This document shows positions 17,112-26,173 of a stretch of DNA of 64,000 nt, piece after piece. Every line of letters begins with the position of its first letter. The stretch's first letter is position 1. Both the position numbers and the translations under genes were made by a program. The notes under the pieces were generated by a model that saw only the letters and a list, made by a program, of their open reading frames with translations, made no database searches and was not told the DNA's origin. Origin of the DNA: Citrobacter tructae (lineage in GTDB: Bacteria > Pseudomonadota > Gammaproteobacteria > Enterobacterales > Enterobacteriaceae); contig NZ_CP038469.1 in the NCBI RefSeq assembly GCF_004684345.1, forward strand, positions 2,666,001-2,730,000. The letters are read 5' to 3'.

Positions 17112-17800
17112 CAGGCGTTCCTCAGGCTATATCCCATGCCACGATGAGTGTTAATCGGTGAGAGTTCGGGATTAATAGCCCGCAGTTTGGCACGCAGCGT
17201 TTTGATGTGTGTGTCCACCGTTCTGTCATAGGTATCCTGCGCATCGGCCCAGACTAAATCCATCAACTGCTGGCGAGAGTAGATGCGACCTGGCGACATC
17301 AGCAAGGTTTTTAGCAACAGGAATTCATAGCGCGTCAGGTTTAACGGACTGCCAAACCATGCGATCTGTGCGGCGGGTTCATTGAGTTCAAAATCACCAA
17401 AGCGCGTTGCCGATGACGGCGCAGCGAATTTCCTCACCCGCCGGAGTAACGTGCGCACCCTGGCACACACCTCACGCGGTGAGAAAGGTTTGGCGACATA
17501 ATCATCCGCGCCAATCTCCAGCCCCAGCAGACGATCCACTTCATCGCTGCGGGCGGTCAGAAAGAGAACGGGCAGCGCCGGATGGCGCTCCAGCAGACGT
17601 CGACAGAGCTCAAAACCGCTGATATCGGGTAATCCGACATCGAGGATTATCGCATCCGGGCATCGCTGCCGCGCATTTTCCAGCACGGGCAACCCACGCT
17701 CAAACGCTTCCACGCTAAAACCTTCCTGTTGCAGCATGTAGATAAGCGTATCCGCGATCCCCTGCTCATCCTCAACCAACCAGATCAACGCCTGTTGCAT
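17111..17800 (-). CDS. creB: Response regulator CreB
   Basis: This 229-residue OmpR-family activator has a receiver domain with acidic VEDEQG, phospho-acceptor Asp in IILDVGLPDISG (about 54), and the conserved lysine in YVAKPF (about 103). The winged helix (about 130-225) includes RTVDTHIKTLRAKL. It binds cre-tags to activate creD and a few other genes. It follows creA after 12 bp and overlaps creC by one base. Confidence 0.97.
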   Translation of the reverse strand: MQQALIWLVEDEQGIADTLIYMLQQEGFSVEAFERGLPVLENARQRCPDAIILDVGLPDISGFELCRRLLERHPALPVLFLTARSDEVDRLLGLEIGADDYVAKPFSPREVCARVRTLLRRVRKFAAPSSATRFGDFELNEPAAQIAWFGSPLNLTRYEFLLLKTLLMSPGRIYSRQQLMDLVWADAQDTYDRTVDTHIKTLRAKLRAINPELSPINTHRGMGYSLRNA

Positions 17801-17812
17801 TCTGCTTCCTTG

Positions 17813-18286
17813 TTACTGCCGCCACGGCATAATAGGCACCGCACTAATGGCATTTTTAGGCGAACCGTCGACAACCTTGTCGGAATAGGCCAGATACGCC
17901 AGCGTGTTGCGTTTTTCATCATAAAAGCGCACGACCTGTAATGATTTAAACACCAGCGACGTACGTTTCTTGAAGACGACTTCTCCCTGAGCTTTACCGT
18001 TCTTAATTCTGTCACTCAACTCAACCGGACCCACCTGCTGACAGGAAATGGCGGCATCGGAAGTGTCTTCCGCCAGCCCCAGCCCCCCCTTGATGCCGCC
18101 GGTCTTCGCGCGACTGACGTAGCAGGTCACATTAGTGACATCCGGATCGTCAAACGCTTCGACAACGATTTTATGATCTGGCCCAAACATTTTGAACACC
18201 GTATCGACAGAACCAATCTGTTCCGCGTGAGCCACCTGTGCCAGCATCAGCAAAATTGACGAAATGACTAAGCTCTTATATTTCAT
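17813..18286 (-). CDS. creA: CreA, secreted/periplasmic protein of unknown function
   Basis: This 157-residue protein is the first gene of creABCD. Residues 1-21 form a signal peptide ending VAHA-EQIG. The mature domain (PF05981) has conserved cysteines in NVTCYVSRAKTGG and AISCQQVG that may form a disulfide. It matches E. coli CreA. Function is unknown; conservation next to creBC suggests a link but proves none. Confidence 0.93.
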   Translation of the reverse strand: MKYKSLVISSILLMLAQVAHAEQIGSVDTVFKMFGPDHKIVVEAFDDPDVTNVTCYVSRAKTGGIKGGLGLAEDTSDAAISCQQVGPVELSDRIKNGKAQGEVVFKKRTSLVFKSLQVVRFYDEKRNTLAYLAYSDKVVDGSPKNAISAVPIMPWRQ

Positions 18287-18498
18287 ATTGTTACCATTCT
18301 TTAAAGTTACTCTGTGTAATTATTCGACATTCTAAGATAAAACGTATACAGATCACAGGATTACAATAATCACGCTTTCGTATGTCCAAAAACAGCATTT
18401 ATGCGCAAAAAAAACACTGAATGCTAAAACAGCAAAAAATGCTATTATCCTCATTACCTGACGTCAGGTACTCGCTGTTGAAAGGATGAGGATATTTT

Positions 18499-19368
18499 AT
18501 GGATCAGGCTGGCATTATTCGCGACCTATTAATCTGGCTGGAAGGTCATCTGGATCAACCTCTGTCGCTTGACAATGTGGCGGCAAAGGCAGGCTATTCC
18601 AAGTGGCATCTGCAGAGAATGTTTAAGGACGTGACGGGCCACGCTATTGGCGCCTATATCCGCGCCCGTCGTTTATCAAAATCCGCTGTGGCGCTACGCC
18701 TGACTGCGCGTCCGATTCTGGATATTGCCCTGCAATACCGTTTTGACTCTCAACAGACGTTTACCCGTGCGTTCAAAAAGCAATTTTCCCAGACACCTGC
18801 GCTGTACCGCCGTTCGCCGGAATGGAGCGCTTTTGGTATTCGCCCACCGATGCGACTCGGGGAATTCGCCATGCCGGCGCACCAGTTTGTGACGCTGGAA
18901 GATACGCACCTGCTCGGCACCACGCAAAGCTACTCCTGCTCGCTGGAACAGATTTCCGATTTCCGTCATGAAATGCGTATTCAGTTCTGGCGCGACTTCC
19001 TCAGTCAGGCCCCTGCGATCCCGCCGGTGCTGTATGGTCTGAACGAAACACGCCCTAGCTTTGAGAAAGATGACGAGCAGGAAGTATTCTATACCACAGC
19101 ACTCACGCCAGAACAGGCCAGTGGCTATGTCCAGTCGGCGCAGCCAATCCTGTTGCAGGGCGGCGAATATGTGATGTTTACGTATGAAGGTCTGGGAACA
19201 GGTGTACAGGAATTTATTCTGACGGTGTACGGCACCTGTATGCCAATGCTGAACCTGACGCGTCGTAAAGGTCAGGATATAGAGCGATACTACCCGGCAG
19301 AAGATGCCAAAGCAGGCGATCGCCCTATTAATCTACGCTGCGAATTCCTGATTCCTATCCGCCGTTAA
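18499..19368 (+). CDS. rob: Right-origin-binding transcription factor Rob
   Basis: This 289-residue protein belongs to the AraC/XylS family. Residues 1-105 hold the two helix-turn-helix motifs (WHLQRMFKDVTGH and QQTFTRAFKKQF) that bind marbox sites and oriC. The C-terminal domain (about 120-289) is GyrI-like and binds bile salts and other small ligands, activating efflux and stress genes. A GGATGAGGA ribosome-binding region precedes the start, and a perfect 14-bp palindrome lies about 30 bp upstream. Its stop overlaps the convergent gpmB stop. Confidence 0.97.
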   Translation: MDQAGIIRDLLIWLEGHLDQPLSLDNVAAKAGYSKWHLQRMFKDVTGHAIGAYIRARRLSKSAVALRLTARPILDIALQYRFDSQQTFTRAFKKQFSQTPALYRRSPEWSAFGIRPPMRLGEFAMPAHQFVTLEDTHLLGTTQSYSCSLEQISDFRHEMRIQFWRDFLSQAPAIPPVLYGLNETRPSFEKDDEQEVFYTTALTPEQASGYVQSAQPILLQGGEYVMFTYEGLGTGVQEFILTVYGTCMPMLNLTRRKGQDIERYYPAEDAKAGDRPINLRCEFLIPIRR

Positions 19369-20012
19369 CGCTGTAGCTCATCCAACGCAGGGGCGTCCAG
19401 ATGCGAGATGTCCCCTGCCGTTTCAACAACCCAACCCGGTGCCAGCCATAGACTTTCCTGATAATCGACGCGGGAAATCGAGCAGTTGCGCAGACGCAAG
19501 CGACGCTCAGCCCAGGCGGGCAATCCCAGAATCGTACTCACCAGACAGCCCAGCGCAATACCGTGGCTCACTAGCAGTGGACGACTCCCCGGCGGAAGCT
19601 CCAGACAGGATGCCAACGCAGCGTTAACACGATCTGCCAGCTCCTGCATTGACTCACCTTCCGGAATGCGTCCATCTACCGTGCCATTCACCAACTGGCG
19701 GCGCCAGCCTTCTTCCTCTGGTGTCAGAGAGTCGATGTGGCGTTTTTCCAGCACCCCCATATTCAGCTCGCGCAGGCGGGAGTCATAGGTGATATCACAG
19801 CCACAAGCCTGGGCGATGATTTCTGCGGTGCGTCGTGTACGACCTAAATCGCTACTGATGACGTGCGTGATGCCAAGCGAGCGGGCGCGTTCGCCAACCT
19901 GCATAGCTTGCTGCTCACCTTTAGCGGTCAGCGGGCTGTCTGACTGGCCTTGAATACGTCGCTCGGCGTTCCACTGCGTTTCACCGTGGCGAACAAGGTA
20001 TACCTGTAACAT
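19365..20012 (-). CDS. gpmB: Phosphatase of the phosphoglycerate mutase family (GpmB/YtjC)
   Basis: This 215-residue histidine-phosphatase has the catalytic LVRHGETQWN motif (6-15), the second arginine in SDLGRTRRTAEI (about 54-65), the acid in ELNMGVLEKRHID, and the second histidine in LLVSHGIALG (about 145-154). Though named a 2,3-independent mutase homologue, the E. coli protein is considered a general phosphatase. It converges with rob, sharing the TTAA that gives both stop codons. Confidence 0.95.
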   Translation of the reverse strand: MLQVYLVRHGETQWNAERRIQGQSDSPLTAKGEQQAMQVGERARSLGITHVISSDLGRTRRTAEIIAQACGCDITYDSRLRELNMGVLEKRHIDSLTPEEEGWRRQLVNGTVDGRIPEGESMQELADRVNAALASCLELPPGSRPLLVSHGIALGCLVSTILGLPAWAERRLRLRNCSISRVDYQESLWLAPGWVVETAGDISHLDAPALDELQR

Positions 20013-20083
20013 GCGTTTTTTCCGTTATATACTCGTCATACTTTGAGTAGACTCTGCGATGAATTTTCAAACTGAGCTTAATT

Positions 20084-20599
20084 ATGCACAAGGTTATCTC
20101 TGCGACCACCAATCCTGCCAAAATTCAGGCAATTCTTCGGGCATTTGAAGAGATTTTCGGTGAAGGATCCTGCCATATTGAACCCATCGCCGTCGAGAGC
20201 GGTGTGCCGGAACAACCTTTTGGAAGTCAGGAAACGCGCACTGGCGCACGAAATCGCGTGGATAACGCACGCTGCCTGCATCCACAGGCCGATTTCTGGG
20301 TGGCCATTGAGGCGGGAATTGACGATGACGCCACCTTCAGTTGGGTGGTGATTGATAATGGCGCCCAGCGCGGTGAAGCGCGTTCTGCCACGCTGCCGCT
20401 ACCGGCGGTTATTCTCGACAGAGTCCGTCAGGGAGAAGCGCTCGGTCCGGTGATGTCGCAGTACACGGGCATTGACGAGATTGGCCGTAAAGAAGGGGCG
20501 ATTGGCGTGTTTACCGCCGGGAAGTTAACCCGCACCAGCGTCTATCACCAGGCGGTGATCCTGGCGCTCAGCCCGTTTCATAACGAGGTGTATCAGTAA
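20084..20599 (+). CDS. yjjX: Inosine/xanthosine triphosphatase YjjX
   Basis: This 171-residue house-cleaning enzyme hydrolyses non-canonical purine nucleotides ITP and XTP, keeping them out of nucleic acids. The nucleotide-binding signature ISATTNPAKIQAI (5-17) and the acidic WVAIEAGIDDD segment (about 72-82) mark the family. It is divergent from gpmB and convergent with trpR, ending 8 bp before the trpR stop. Confidence 0.94.
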   Translation: MHKVISATTNPAKIQAILRAFEEIFGEGSCHIEPIAVESGVPEQPFGSQETRTGARNRVDNARCLHPQADFWVAIEAGIDDDATFSWVVIDNGAQRGEARSATLPLPAVILDRVRQGEALGPVMSQYTGIDEIGRKEGAIGVFTAGKLTRTSVYHQAVILALSPFHNEVYQ

Positions 20600-20607
20600 G
20601 TTGTAGG

Positions 20608-20934
20608 TCAGACATTTTTCAGCAGTACCTGCTCCAGCCACTGACGCAGCTCGACCGGTGCGGATTTGAGGCTGTTCGAACCCCGCGTAATAGTGGCGAT
20701 ACCCGCCCCAAGCTCATTTTTCAGCTCGCGCTGGCTCATCTCGCCACGCAGCAGCTCCTCAACAATGCGCACCCGAGTTCCCAATGCTTCGCGCTCGTCC
20801 GGTGTTAACATCAAATTGAGCAGCGGCAGGTGCAAATCTTGCTCGTAGGCGTGTTTAAGCAGATCGACAAAACGTAACCACTCCTGGTGACGTTGTTCTG
20901 CCATCTCTGCTGAATAGGGTGATTGCTGTGTCAT
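20608..20934 (-). CDS. trpR: Trp operon repressor TrpR
   Basis: This 108-residue all-helical dimeric repressor binds operators when loaded with L-tryptophan and represses trp, aroH, mtr and itself. The helix-turn-helix is in QRELKNELGAGIATITRGS (about 68-86), and the tryptophan-binding and hinge residues match E. coli. It follows slt on the same strand, with a recognisable operator (20982-20999) between them for autoregulation. Confidence 0.98.
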   Translation of the reverse strand: MTQQSPYSAEMAEQRHQEWLRFVDLLKHAYEQDLHLPLLNLMLTPDEREALGTRVRIVEELLRGEMSQRELKNELGAGIATITRGSNSLKSAPVELRQWLEQVLLKNV

Positions 20935-20981
20935 AAGATATCGCCATCGTTGTGGGGGAAGCGCGATGCCTCCCCCCTTTT

Positions 20982-20999
20982 GTACTCTTTAACGAGTAC
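20982..20999 (-). promoter_or_regulatory. TrpR operator controlling trpR
   Basis: GTACTC-TTTAAC-GAGTAC is an 18-bp inverted repeat resembling the trpR operator, which has GTACTC/GAGTAC-type arms. It lies 48 bp ahead of trpR, where it would overlap the promoter and give autorepression with tryptophan. Confidence 0.85.
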
Positions 21000-21023
21000 G
21001 ATAGCATAACACACTCAGTGTGA

Positions 21024-22961
21024 TCAGTAACGGCGTTGCCATTCTGCGTCGCTCATCAACTCAGGCTTATCGCCGAGGAAGTAGCGATAGTAGGCATCGT
21101 AAGCCAGCACGTTTTTCACGTACCCACGGGTCTCAGAGAACGGGATACTTTCCACAAACGCCACGGCATCAATGCGTCCCGCGCTATTGCCAAGCCAGGT
21201 GCGAACACGACCCGGTCCGGCGTTATAGGCCGCTGAAGCAAAGATGCGGTTATTGCCAAACTGTTGATACACATACTGCAAATAGCTGGTACCGATATTG
21301 ATGTTGGTATCAGGATCCAGTAGCTGGCTTGGGCTGCTGTAACCCGGAATCGAGAACATTTTCACCGTATGCGTCGCCGTGCCCGGCATTATCTGCATCA
21401 ACCCGCTGGCGCCTACCGGTGATTTCACCTTCGGGTTCCAGGCGCTTTCCTGACGTGCGATCGCCATCGCATAACTCTGCGGAATATCCTTGTCGCTGGT
21501 GTAGCGGGTAAACAGATCTTTGTAGGCCAGCGGGAAACGTTCTTCCAGATGATCCCAGAGTTTACCCGCGATCGTTGCCTGCACGCTCAGATCCCACCAG
21601 TGGTTATTAAACGCATAACGCGCCAGTTGTGCCTGCTCAGACTTGGTGCGACTGGTGACCAGGTTCGCCCATTCGCTGCGTGCAGTATTGTCCAGGTTCC
21701 AGTACATCAGCTCACGCACGCGCGCCATTTCCGGTCCCTGAGTCAGCGCAGAGTCAACGTTCGCTGGCGCTTTATCCACTTTCAACACGTACTCTTCACC
21801 GAGGCGTTGCGCCGCCACCATCGGATAGAAACCACGTTGCTGCATTAACTGGTGTAGGATCTCTTTTGCTTCAGCGTCACGCCCGCGCTCCAGCAGCAGA
21901 TCCGCCTGCCAGTAGCGCCATTCGTCTTTTTCTTTTGCTTCCATCGGCAGACGCGCCAGCCAGGTATTCAGTCCGCGACGATCGCCGGTTCCCAGCGCCA
22001 TGCGCACACGGCGTTCCACAAGCGTAGTGGAATTTGAGCGCATAATCGCATCATCGCGCCATTTGGCCTGCTCGTCAGTGACGTCGTTGCCCATCAGACG
22101 CCAGGCGACAATATCGCGCAACTCCTGGGTTTGGTCGTCATTAAGCTGCTGCGCCTGTGCTAATGACGGGATCATCAAGCGTGCATTTTCCGCATCCTGA
22201 CGCGCCACACTGGCAAATGCCACAGCCGCCATCTGACGGGTAAAATCCGTGGCGCCGGTGGTACGTGCAAAAGTCATCACCGAATTAGGGTTGTTTGCTA
22301 ATGCGATAATCGCTGAAGCAATGGTCTGATACTCCGCCGGCATTTGTCCGGCCAGCGCGGTAACCAGCCCCGTATTACCCGCCTTCATCGCCAGGCGAAT
22401 ACGTTCGAGATAAGCCAGTGGATCCTGAGTACCTGATGCCCGCCATACGCCGAATAATTTGTCACAGGCATTAGGCTGACTCTTCCCGGTTAGCCAAAGA
22501 TCTTTTGCGCCCTGCCAGGCTTCTTCAGCCTGGCCGGTACTCCATTTCGCATAGTAGTAATTACATTGCGCTTCGGTGGTACCGGGTTTATCCGGGCTGA
22601 ATGCTAGCAGCCCACGCCAGTCTTCCCGACGCGCCAGTTCGTTCACGAAGCGCGATTGCAGCGTGCGCGCGGGCGGCAGCGTTGGGTTAGCGCGCACAAA
22701 ATTGGTTACAGTAACGGTGGGCTGATTCATCAGATCGTCAGTAATTTGGCGATATTCAAGGTAGGGATACAGAGGATAGTTCTTCAGGCCCGGCATCATT
22801 TGCTCTACGACATCCATCTGCCGGTTATCCCAGGCCTGTTTAATTTGCGCATAGCGATTGCGCTGGTCATCCAGAGAATCAGCTCGCGCCATTTGACTGA
22901 CCGTCAGCAGACATACGCTGGCCGCCAGCAGGCGCCAGGTTACGTGTTTGGCTTTGTCCAC
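21024..22961 (-). CDS. slt: Soluble lytic murein transglycosylase Slt70
   Basis: This 645-residue periplasmic enzyme cleaves the MurNAc-GlcNAc bond of peptidoglycan with 1,6-anhydro ring formation, as part of wall turnover. A signal peptide ends about residue 27 (MARA-DSLD). A long alpha-superhelical U-domain follows, then a linker, and the C-terminal catalytic domain with AIARQESAWNPK (catalytic Glu, about 505) and SGLMQIMPGTA. It precedes trpR on the same strand and is divergent from ettA. Confidence 0.97.
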   Translation of the reverse strand: MDKAKHVTWRLLAASVCLLTVSQMARADSLDDQRNRYAQIKQAWDNRQMDVVEQMMPGLKNYPLYPYLEYRQITDDLMNQPTVTVTNFVRANPTLPPARTLQSRFVNELARREDWRGLLAFSPDKPGTTEAQCNYYYAKWSTGQAEEAWQGAKDLWLTGKSQPNACDKLFGVWRASGTQDPLAYLERIRLAMKAGNTGLVTALAGQMPAEYQTIASAIIALANNPNSVMTFARTTGATDFTRQMAAVAFASVARQDAENARLMIPSLAQAQQLNDDQTQELRDIVAWRLMGNDVTDEQAKWRDDAIMRSNSTTLVERRVRMALGTGDRRGLNTWLARLPMEAKEKDEWRYWQADLLLERGRDAEAKEILHQLMQQRGFYPMVAAQRLGEEYVLKVDKAPANVDSALTQGPEMARVRELMYWNLDNTARSEWANLVTSRTKSEQAQLARYAFNNHWWDLSVQATIAGKLWDHLEERFPLAYKDLFTRYTSDKDIPQSYAMAIARQESAWNPKVKSPVGASGLMQIMPGTATHTVKMFSIPGYSSPSQLLDPDTNINIGTSYLQYVYQQFGNNRIFASAAYNAGPGRVRTWLGNSAGRIDAVAFVESIPFSETRGYVKNVLAYDAYYRYFLGDKPELMSDAEWQRRY

Positions 22962-23170
22962 AAGCTCTTCCTCTTATCGTGTTACGTCTGTACAGCATCA
23001 TGCCGCTTAATAGATTCATGCTAACCAGACATTGCAAAATGTGCCACGTTACGGACACTTTTTTACTTTTGTTGCGAGTGAGATCTGCTGGCTGGGATTG
23101 GGCAATGAAAAAGGCTACACTTCGCCTTTGATAACTATTCATCATTAATTAGATGAGAGGCGAGTCCAAC

Positions 23171-24838
23171 GTGGCCCAATTCGTTTATACCATGCATCGT
23201 GTCGGCAAAGTCGTTCCGCCGAAACGTCATATTCTTAAAAACATCTCTCTGAGCTTCTTCCCGGGTGCCAAAATCGGTGTACTCGGTCTGAACGGCGCGG
23301 GTAAATCTACCCTGCTGCGCATCATGGCCGGCATTGATACCGACATCGAGGGCGAAGCACGTCCGCAACCGGGTATCAAGATCGGTTACCTGCCGCAGGA
23401 ACCGAAACTGAACCCAGAGCATACCGTTCGTGAATCCGTTGAAGAAGCGGTCGCTGAAGTGGTTAACGCCCTGAAAGGCCTGGATGAAGTGTACGCGAAG
23501 TACGCCGAGCCGGATGCCGACTTCGATAAGCTTGCCGCGCAGCAAGGTAAGTTCGAAGAAATTATTCAGGCACACGACGGCCACAACCTGAACGTTCAGT
23601 TGGAGCGTGCCGCTGATGCCCTGCGCCTGCCGGACTGGGATGCCAAAATTGAGAAACTGTCCGGTGGTGAACGCCGCCGCGTCGCGCTGTGCCGCCTGCT
23701 GCTGGAAAAACCAGACATGCTGCTGCTCGACGAACCGACCAACCACCTGGATGCAGAATCCGTGGCATGGCTAGAACGCTTCCTGCACGACTTTGAAGGG
23801 ACCGTAGTGGCTATTACCCACGACCGTTACTTCCTCGATAACGTTGCCGGATGGATTCTGGAACTTGACCGCGGTGAAGGTATTCCGTGGGAAGGTAACT
23901 ACTCTTCCTGGCTGGAGCAGAAAGATCAGCGTCTGGCGCAGGAAGCCTCTCAGGAAGCGGCTCGCCGTAAATCCATTGAGAAAGAGCTGGAGTGGGTACG
24001 TCAGGGTGCGAAAGGCCGTCAGTCGAAGGGCAAAGCCCGTCTGGCACGCTTTGAAGAACTCAACAGCACCGAATACCAGAAACGTAACGAAACCAACGAA
24101 CTGTTTATTCCACCTGGACCACGTCTGGGCGATAAAGTCGTTGAGGTCAGCAACCTGCGTAAATCCTACGGCGATCGCCTGTTAATTGACGATCTGAGCT
24201 TCTCAGTACCGAAAGGCGCAATTGTCGGTATCATCGGTCCGAACGGCGCGGGTAAATCAACCCTGTTCCGTATGCTCTCTGGTGAAGAACAGCCAGACAG
24301 CGGCACCATCGAACTGGGTGAAACCGTGAAACTGGCCTCCGTTGACCAGTTCCGTGACGCTATGGATAACAGCAAAACCGTGTGGGAAGAAGTGTCCGGC
24401 GGGCTGGATATCATGAAGATCGGCAACACCGAAATGCCAAGCCGCGCTTACGTAGGCCGCTTCAACTTCAAAGGTGTTGATCAAGGTAAACGCGTCGGCG
24501 AACTGTCCGGTGGTGAGCGTGGCCGTCTGCACCTGGCGAAACTGCTGCAGGTTGGCGGCAACATGCTGCTGCTCGATGAACCGACAAACGACCTGGATAT
24601 CGAAACCCTGCGCGCGCTGGAAAACGCCCTGCTGGAGTTCCCAGGCTGCGCGATGGTTATCTCGCACGACCGTTGGTTCCTCGACCGTATCGCCACCCAC
24701 ATTCTGGATTACCAGGATGAAGGGAAAGTCGAATTCTTCGAAGGTAACTTTACCGAATACGAAGAGTACAAGAAACGCACGCTGGGTGCAGATGCGCTGG
24801 AGCCGAAGCGTATCAAATACAAGCGTATTGCGAAGTAA
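23171..24838 (+). CDS. ettA: Energy-dependent translational throttle EttA (ABC-F)
   Basis: This 555-residue ABC-F protein binds the ribosomal E site and gates entry into elongation according to the ATP/ADP ratio. Two ABC cassettes are present: Walker A GLNGAGKST and LSGGERRRVAL with DEPTNHLD, then GPNGAGKST and LSGGERGRLHL with DEPTNDLD. The arm and linker lie between them (about 95-140 and 240-320). The start is the GTG at 23171, preceded by GAGAGG. An in-frame ATG at 23153 lies on that ribosome-binding site and gives six extra residues, so I reject it. Confidence 0.97.
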   Translation: MAQFVYTMHRVGKVVPPKRHILKNISLSFFPGAKIGVLGLNGAGKSTLLRIMAGIDTDIEGEARPQPGIKIGYLPQEPKLNPEHTVRESVEEAVAEVVNALKGLDEVYAKYAEPDADFDKLAAQQGKFEEIIQAHDGHNLNVQLERAADALRLPDWDAKIEKLSGGERRRVALCRLLLEKPDMLLLDEPTNHLDAESVAWLERFLHDFEGTVVAITHDRYFLDNVAGWILELDRGEGIPWEGNYSSWLEQKDQRLAQEASQEAARRKSIEKELEWVRQGAKGRQSKGKARLARFEELNSTEYQKRNETNELFIPPGPRLGDKVVEVSNLRKSYGDRLLIDDLSFSVPKGAIVGIIGPNGAGKSTLFRMLSGEEQPDSGTIELGETVKLASVDQFRDAMDNSKTVWEEVSGGLDIMKIGNTEMPSRAYVGRFNFKGVDQGKRVGELSGGERGRLHLAKLLQVGGNMLLLDEPTNDLDIETLRALENALLEFPGCAMVISHDRWFLDRIATHILDYQDEGKVEFFEGNFTEYEEYKKRTLGADALEPKRIKYKRIAK

Positions 24839-24846
24839 CTGCCGTT

Positions 24847-24885
24847 AAATGTCAGTTGGCGGTGTAACGCCGCCAGCTGGCATTT
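24847..24885. terminator. Bidirectional hairpin between ettA and nadR
   Basis: Positions 24847-24862 and 24870-24885 form a 16-bp stem with two wobble pairs and a 7-nt loop. It sits 9 bp after the ettA stop and 6 bp from the nadR stop, so it can serve both convergent transcripts. Confidence 0.8.
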
Positions 24886-24890
24886 CAGTC

Positions 24891-26120
24891 TTATCCCTGC
24901 TCGCCCATTAATTCTTTCACCAACTCCACACAACGCAGGAATCGACCGTCATAGTCAGGCTCCTCCACGTGCACAAATTCAATATTGTTTTCCTGCAACA
25001 TCTCCACCAACAGCGTCTGAAACGCCTTCCGGTCAACCGAACTTCCCAGACTGCGTAATCCATCCGCAACCCACGGCGTATTGTTTTCCAGCAGGATCAC
25101 CAGATCGAAGCGATATTCGTCGATCAGCGCCTGCACAAACGGGTGCTCACGGCCTTCGTACTTTTTACAGAACGCCTGAGTGGTGACAAAGTCAGTATCG
25201 ATAAACGCCACTTTATTGGCGTATTTAACTGCAAAATCAATGTACTGAGCTTGACCGAGCGCGATTTTATCGTAATCGGAATACTGTAACGCCATCTCAT
25301 CGCCGCCCAAATGGGAGAAGACATAATCACGGCCATATTCCCACGCACTGGTGGTATTGAAGATATTGGCGAGCTTATTCACCAACGTCGATTTGCCGCT
25401 CGACTCGCCGCCGAGGATCGCCACGGTACGCACGAAAAACGGCTTAACCTCAGTGGGGATATATTCCCAGTAGCGAAACGGGTTTTCACGGATTTGTCCA
25501 CCACTGATGCTCATAAACGTCCGTTTGGGATCGACCAGTACCGTTTCTATTCCCAGATGCTCAAGATACTGTGGCGCATCGGCTTCTTCAGAGGTGTAGA
25601 TCCAGTTTGGCTGGATCCCCTTCTCCTGCATAAACGTTTTGATGCCATTACCCCATACATCCCAGCCGTGCGGATAAGGCTCCATGCCTTCTTCGTTGAA
25701 GGCATGAATACGGATATTTTTCTGATACTTGAACGTTTGGAGCAGCCAGCGAAGACGGTCGGAAACCGTGGGCTGTTGTGACATGGCGCTGTCTTCAAAC
25801 AGGCTGCGGTCGCGCGTATCGTCATAGCCCATGATGATATGCAGCTCATCAACCTGGCTACAGGCACGCTGGATCAGATAGATATGGCCGGTATGCAGCG
25901 GATAGAACTTACCGAATACCACACCGATATTTTTCTGCTGCCGAGGAAACTCAAGTCCGAGAAAACGGTGCAGCGCCTCCAGCTTTTGCGCGCTGGGGCT
26001 TTTGATTTTGGCATTCAGGAGTTGGCTTAAATATCCCTTGGTCATGCCGCTGGCATCCGCCACCTGTTGCAGGGTACAGCCCTTTTGCTTAATGGCGGTT
26101 TTCAGATAATTAAATGACAC
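24891..26120 (-). CDS. nadR: Trifunctional NAD regulator NadR
   Basis: This 409-residue protein combines three roles. An N-terminal helix-turn-helix (about 5-60, CTLQQVADASGMTKGYLSQLL) represses NAD synthesis genes. The middle NMN adenylyltransferase has GKFYPLHTGHIYL (about 69-81). The C-terminal ribosylnicotinamide kinase has a P-loop GGESSGKSTL (about 237-246). Together they sense and salvage pyridine nucleotides at the membrane with PnuC. It follows radA by 53 bp on the same strand, probably as the distal gene of serB-radA-nadR in reverse map order. Confidence 0.97.
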   Translation of the reverse strand: MSFNYLKTAIKQKGCTLQQVADASGMTKGYLSQLLNAKIKSPSAQKLEALHRFLGLEFPRQQKNIGVVFGKFYPLHTGHIYLIQRACSQVDELHIIMGYDDTRDRSLFEDSAMSQQPTVSDRLRWLLQTFKYQKNIRIHAFNEEGMEPYPHGWDVWGNGIKTFMQEKGIQPNWIYTSEEADAPQYLEHLGIETVLVDPKRTFMSISGGQIRENPFRYWEYIPTEVKPFFVRTVAILGGESSGKSTLVNKLANIFNTTSAWEYGRDYVFSHLGGDEMALQYSDYDKIALGQAQYIDFAVKYANKVAFIDTDFVTTQAFCKKYEGREHPFVQALIDEYRFDLVILLENNTPWVADGLRSLGSSVDRKAFQTLLVEMLQENNIEFVHVEEPDYDGRFLRCVELVKELMGEQG

Positions 26121-26173
26121 AAGAGCCTCCTGCTTTACTAAAAAAAACGTAATACCCTAGAACGAATATTAAA

